From contig MAXT01000260.1 of assembly GCA_001751225.1 (NCBI GenBank), positions 1-7,995 on the forward strand: a stretch of 7,995 bases of DNA, written 5' to 3'. The position numbers and the translations under genes were made by a program. Shown here one piece after another: positions 6,487-7,995 of the stretch (positions within the stretch are counted from its first letter, which is position 1; each line of letters begins with the position of its first letter). Below the pieces are notes generated by a model. That model saw only the letters and a program-made list of their open reading frames with translations, was not told the DNA's origin and did not search any database. The DNA is from Desulfuromonadales bacterium C00003107. GTDB taxonomy: Bacteria > Desulfobacterota > Desulfuromonadia > Desulfuromonadales > Syntrophotaleaceae.

Positions 6487-7232
6487 CGCAGGGCAGTTTT
6501 CTTCCCCACCGCCGCCAGATAGATAACAAACGCCTCCTCGGGATCGAGACACAGCAACGCATTCAAAGCATCGTCATCAAAGGCTGCCACCGCACAAACT
6601 CCGGCGCCTATGGCCTCAGCCGCCAGGTAAAGATTCTGGCAGACATGACCGACATCGAGATGCAGATAACGGTAACCCCGTTCCTGATAGCGCCAGGTCA
6701 TCCGATAGGGCACCGCCACCCACACAAAGGTTACCGCACTACGCATTATGAATCGCTGGCCAAAACACGCCGCGGCAAAACGTTCGGCAATATCCTGAAG
6801 GGTAGAGATTAATTCAAGCTGGTGATCCAGGGCCAGATACCGATAGAGGCCAGGTTCCAGTTCCTCGATCCGGTTGACCAGCAGTACCGTTTCAAAGGCA
6901 TGACGAGCCCCGGCGGACGGCACCGTGCGCAGGGTCATCTGCTCGCCATAGACCATCTTCACCCCCTGCGTACACCACAGCAGGTGCGACAGCTCCGCCA
7001 GGGTCAACGGCTTATCGGCATATTCTCTCTGGCTGCTACGCTGACTGATTAACGCCCTGATATCAACCGAATCGAGAACCAGGCGTTCCGGATGGGGCAA
7101 TGTGATCTTGGGGTTGATGGATTCCACCGGCCAACTCAGTGGCGGCTGGGGCAAATGCATCTGCTGATCACTGACTCCCATATTCTTGTGTTTGGTCTTT
7201 TCCATGAATTTCCGACCGCTGTCTTTTTCCAC
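6483..7232 (-). CDS. SagB-type nitroreductase-family dehydrogenase
   Basis: This 249-residue flavoenzyme-like protein belongs to the SagB/ThcOx branch of the nitroreductase family, which binds FMN. Some members oxidise azolines to azoles in peptide natural products; many stand-alone members have no known substrate. Seen here: the family start LPHPER (45-50), RSSQREY (65-71) where an FMN-binding basic cluster is expected, LLWCTQGV (84-91), the typical VPSAGARHAFE (104-114), the HLDVGHVCQNLYLAAEAIGAG segment (about 191-211) and a final strand FVIYLAAVGK. The start is GTG at 7230-7232, with GGGAGG five bases before it; the in-frame ATG at 7205 lacks such a site. No precursor peptide, YcaO cyclase or E1-like partner gene is in the window, so azole formation is not supported. 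A strong promoter lies upstream. Confidence 0.88.
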   Translation of the reverse strand: MEKDSGRKFMEKTKHKNMGVSDQQMHLPQPPLSWPVESINPKITLPHPERLVLDSVDIRALISQRSSQREYADKPLTLAELSHLLWCTQGVKMVYGEQMTLRTVPSAGARHAFETVLLVNRIEELEPGLYRYLALDHQLELISTLQDIAERFAAACFGQRFIMRSAVTFVWVAVPYRMTWRYQERGYRYLHLDVGHVCQNLYLAAEAIGAGVCAVAAFDDDALNALLCLDPEEAFVIYLAAVGKKTALR

Positions 7233-7276
7233 AAGCGCCTCCCGTCAATCTGGTTGCCGCAAAATTCTTTACCTCC

Positions 7277-7305
7277 ATTATAGAAACACCCGAGGTCCAG
7301 CGCAA
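7277..7305 (-). promoter_or_regulatory. Promoter of the SagB-type gene
   Basis: On the minus strand a perfect -10 box TATAAT (7277-7282) stands 17 bases from TTGCGC (7300-7305), which keeps the TTG of the -35 box. Transcription should start near 7270, giving a leader of about 38 bases before the GTG start. This is the best promoter match in the window. Confidence 0.65.
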
Positions 7306-7313
7306 AGAGGCAC

Positions 7314-7341
7314 TTGCCGAATAGCTCCTGGCTGCTAGAAT
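7314..7341 (+). promoter_or_regulatory. Promoter of the TM1266-like gene
   Basis: TTGCCG (7314-7319, 4 of 6) is followed after 16 bases by TAGAAT (7336-7341, 5 of 6). The transcript would begin near 7348 with a leader of about 119 bases before the ATG at 7467. The -35 boxes of this and the opposite promoter are only 8 bases apart. Confidence 0.45.
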
Positions 7342-7466
7342 TAGCACGGTATCATCACTGTTTTTTGGAACCGCCGCAGGGCAGGCCAAGTCCACCCGCC
7401 TACAGTTTGGTGAATGGCTGGCTGTTCAGATTGATTTCTCAATTCTGCTAACGAAAGGTGCGCATC

Positions 7467-7733
7467 ATGGCCGAAGATCGACACATCATTATGGGAATTC
7501 ACGTTGATGACCGAATTAAAAAGGCGACGGCTATTCAGGAACAGCTCACCGCATACGGCTGCCACATCAAAACCCGCCTGGGTCTGCATGAGGTGGACGG
7601 TAATTTCTGCGCTGGCTACGGTTTGATTCTACTGGAATTAGTGGGCGGACAGAAGGAAGCGGATGAACTGGCCGCCAAACTCAATGCCCTGGAAGGGGTG
7701 GAGGTTAAACTGATGACCTTCGACCATACCTGA
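7467..7733 (+). CDS. Small TM1266/NikR-C-like (ACT-like) protein, possible regulator
   Basis: This 88-residue soluble protein has the strand-helix-strand-strand-helix-strand pattern of a ferredoxin-like or ACT-like fold. Visible blocks are HIIMGIHVDDR (6-16), a helix to YG (30-31), IKTRLGLHE (34-42), YGLILLELVG (51-60), a helix with ELAAKLNAL (67-75) and GVEVKLMTF (77-85). The order resembles the TM1266 family, called putative regulators of iron-only hydrogenase systems, and the NikR C-terminal domain; such domains bind small ligands or metals and oligomerise. It has no DNA-binding part, and no hydrogenase gene is in view. The start is ATG 7467, with AGGTG (7456-7460) 6 bases upstream, rather than the GTG at 7458 inside that site. 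It diverges from the SagB-type gene and is followed by two hairpins. That it is a gene is secure; its function is tentative. Confidence 0.85.
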   Translation: MAEDRHIIMGIHVDDRIKKATAIQEQLTAYGCHIKTRLGLHEVDGNFCAGYGLILLELVGGQKEADELAAKLNALEGVEVKLMTFDHT

Positions 7734-7738
7734 GGCTT

Positions 7739-7772
7739 TTTGGCCACTGACCTGCGGCCAAATTTCCCTTTT
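7739..7772 (+). terminator. Rho-independent terminator after the TM1266-like gene
   Basis: TTTGGCC (7739-7745) pairs with GGCCAAA (7756-7762) around a 10-base loop, followed by a T-rich run (TTTCCCTTTT, 7763-7772). It begins five bases after the stop codon, as expected for an intrinsic terminator. Confidence 0.7.
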
Positions 7773-7816
7773 CAACCAGAAGAGCCCCCGAATAATCAGG
7801 GGCTCTTCTGGTTGAA
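7771..7816. terminator. Long perfect hairpin between convergent genes, probable bidirectional terminator
   Basis: The arms 7771-7788 and 7799-7816 are an 18-base perfect inverted repeat, containing CCAGAAGAGCCCC and its complement, around a 10-base loop. It lies between a plus-strand gene and a minus-strand gene that meet tail to tail, the usual place for a shared terminator. Neither side has a long T run directly after the stem, so it could instead be a dispersed repeat or an RNA-protecting structure. Confidence 0.6.
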
Positions 7817-7839
7817 CTAATCTAACTGCAAATCTAAAA

Positions 7840-7995
7840 TTATTTTTCCACCTTGCCGTACATCAGCGACCAGTGTCGCCAGGAACGAGGCATATGACTG
7901 CCGATAGCACCGATCACCAGGGCCACCCACAATAGTTCAACACAAAGAACCGGCCACAGATGCAGCAGGACTAGCGGCAACATATGGCCCAGAGC
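7840..7995 (-). CDS. C-terminal end of an unrecognised membrane protein
   Basis: An open frame enters from the right edge and ends at TAA (7840-7842), giving 51 visible residues. They form one or two hydrophobic segments (roughly the stretch from LGHMLPLVLLHLW through LLWVALVIGAIG), then a short basic and aromatic tail with PRSWRHWSLMYG and the ending KVEK. The hydrophobic pattern, uninterrupted frame and position behind a terminator-like hairpin support a real integral membrane protein whose tail is probably cytoplasmic. I do not recognise the family, and the start lies outside the window. Confidence 0.7.
   Translation of the reverse strand, partial: ALGHMLPLVLLHLWPVLCVELLWVALVIGAIGSHMPRSWRHWSLMYGKVEK

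Noticed and set aside
7741..7762. GCCACTG and CCTGC look like fragments of a cobalamin riboswitch.
   Set aside because: They lie after a stop codon, in a 24-base hairpin that is far too short and lacks the rest of the B12 box. A terminator explains them.

Overview
The window carries seven complete protein genes, two further genes cut by its edges, and the short intergenic control regions between them. No gap exceeds 300 bases. Base composition is moderate (a little above 50% GC by eye) and most starts have clear Shine-Dalgarno sequences. The gene mix fits a Gram-negative, probably anaerobic member of the Desulfuromonadales/Geobacterales type: an archaeal-type methionine adenosyltransferase, a TM1266-like small protein, a stand-alone SagB-type nitroreductase and an OmpR-type two-component pair. 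That taxonomic guess is inference; no rRNA or other marker is present. I see no tRNA, rRNA, CRISPR array, transposase or integration site.

Layout. 1-160 (minus) is the N-terminus of an archaeal-type S-adenosylmethionine synthetase. It diverges from a small unknown gene (356-622, plus), and promoter-like elements and an inverted repeat lie between them. Then come two minus-strand genes: dihydrofolate reductase (1880-2356) and, downstream of it, an AI-2E/PerM-type membrane protein (711-1733). From 2610 to 6486 the plus strand encodes a secreted von Willebrand factor A (VWA) protein, a membrane histidine kinase and an OmpR/PhoB-type response regulator. A strong hairpin separates the VWA gene from the kinase, while kinase and regulator are only 12 bases apart. 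A SagB-type nitroreductase (6483-7232, minus) converges on the regulator so tightly that the two stop codons share bases. A promoter with a perfect TATAAT box drives it and stands almost back-to-back with a promoter for a TM1266/NikR-C-like 88-residue protein (7467-7733, plus). Two hairpins follow that gene, then the C-terminal end of an unrecognised membrane protein (7840-7995, minus).

How the genes may work together. The clearest functional unit is the kinase/regulator pair, with the exported VWA protein as a possible periplasmic partner or target. That link rests only on position. The nitroreductase is separately transcribed but physically locked to the regulator gene at its 3' end. The folate, SAM and membrane-protein genes look like ordinary housekeeping neighbours. 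Nothing here is a complete, clearly new system. The best candidates for follow-up are the VWA-kinase-regulator cluster and the orphan SagB-type enzyme.
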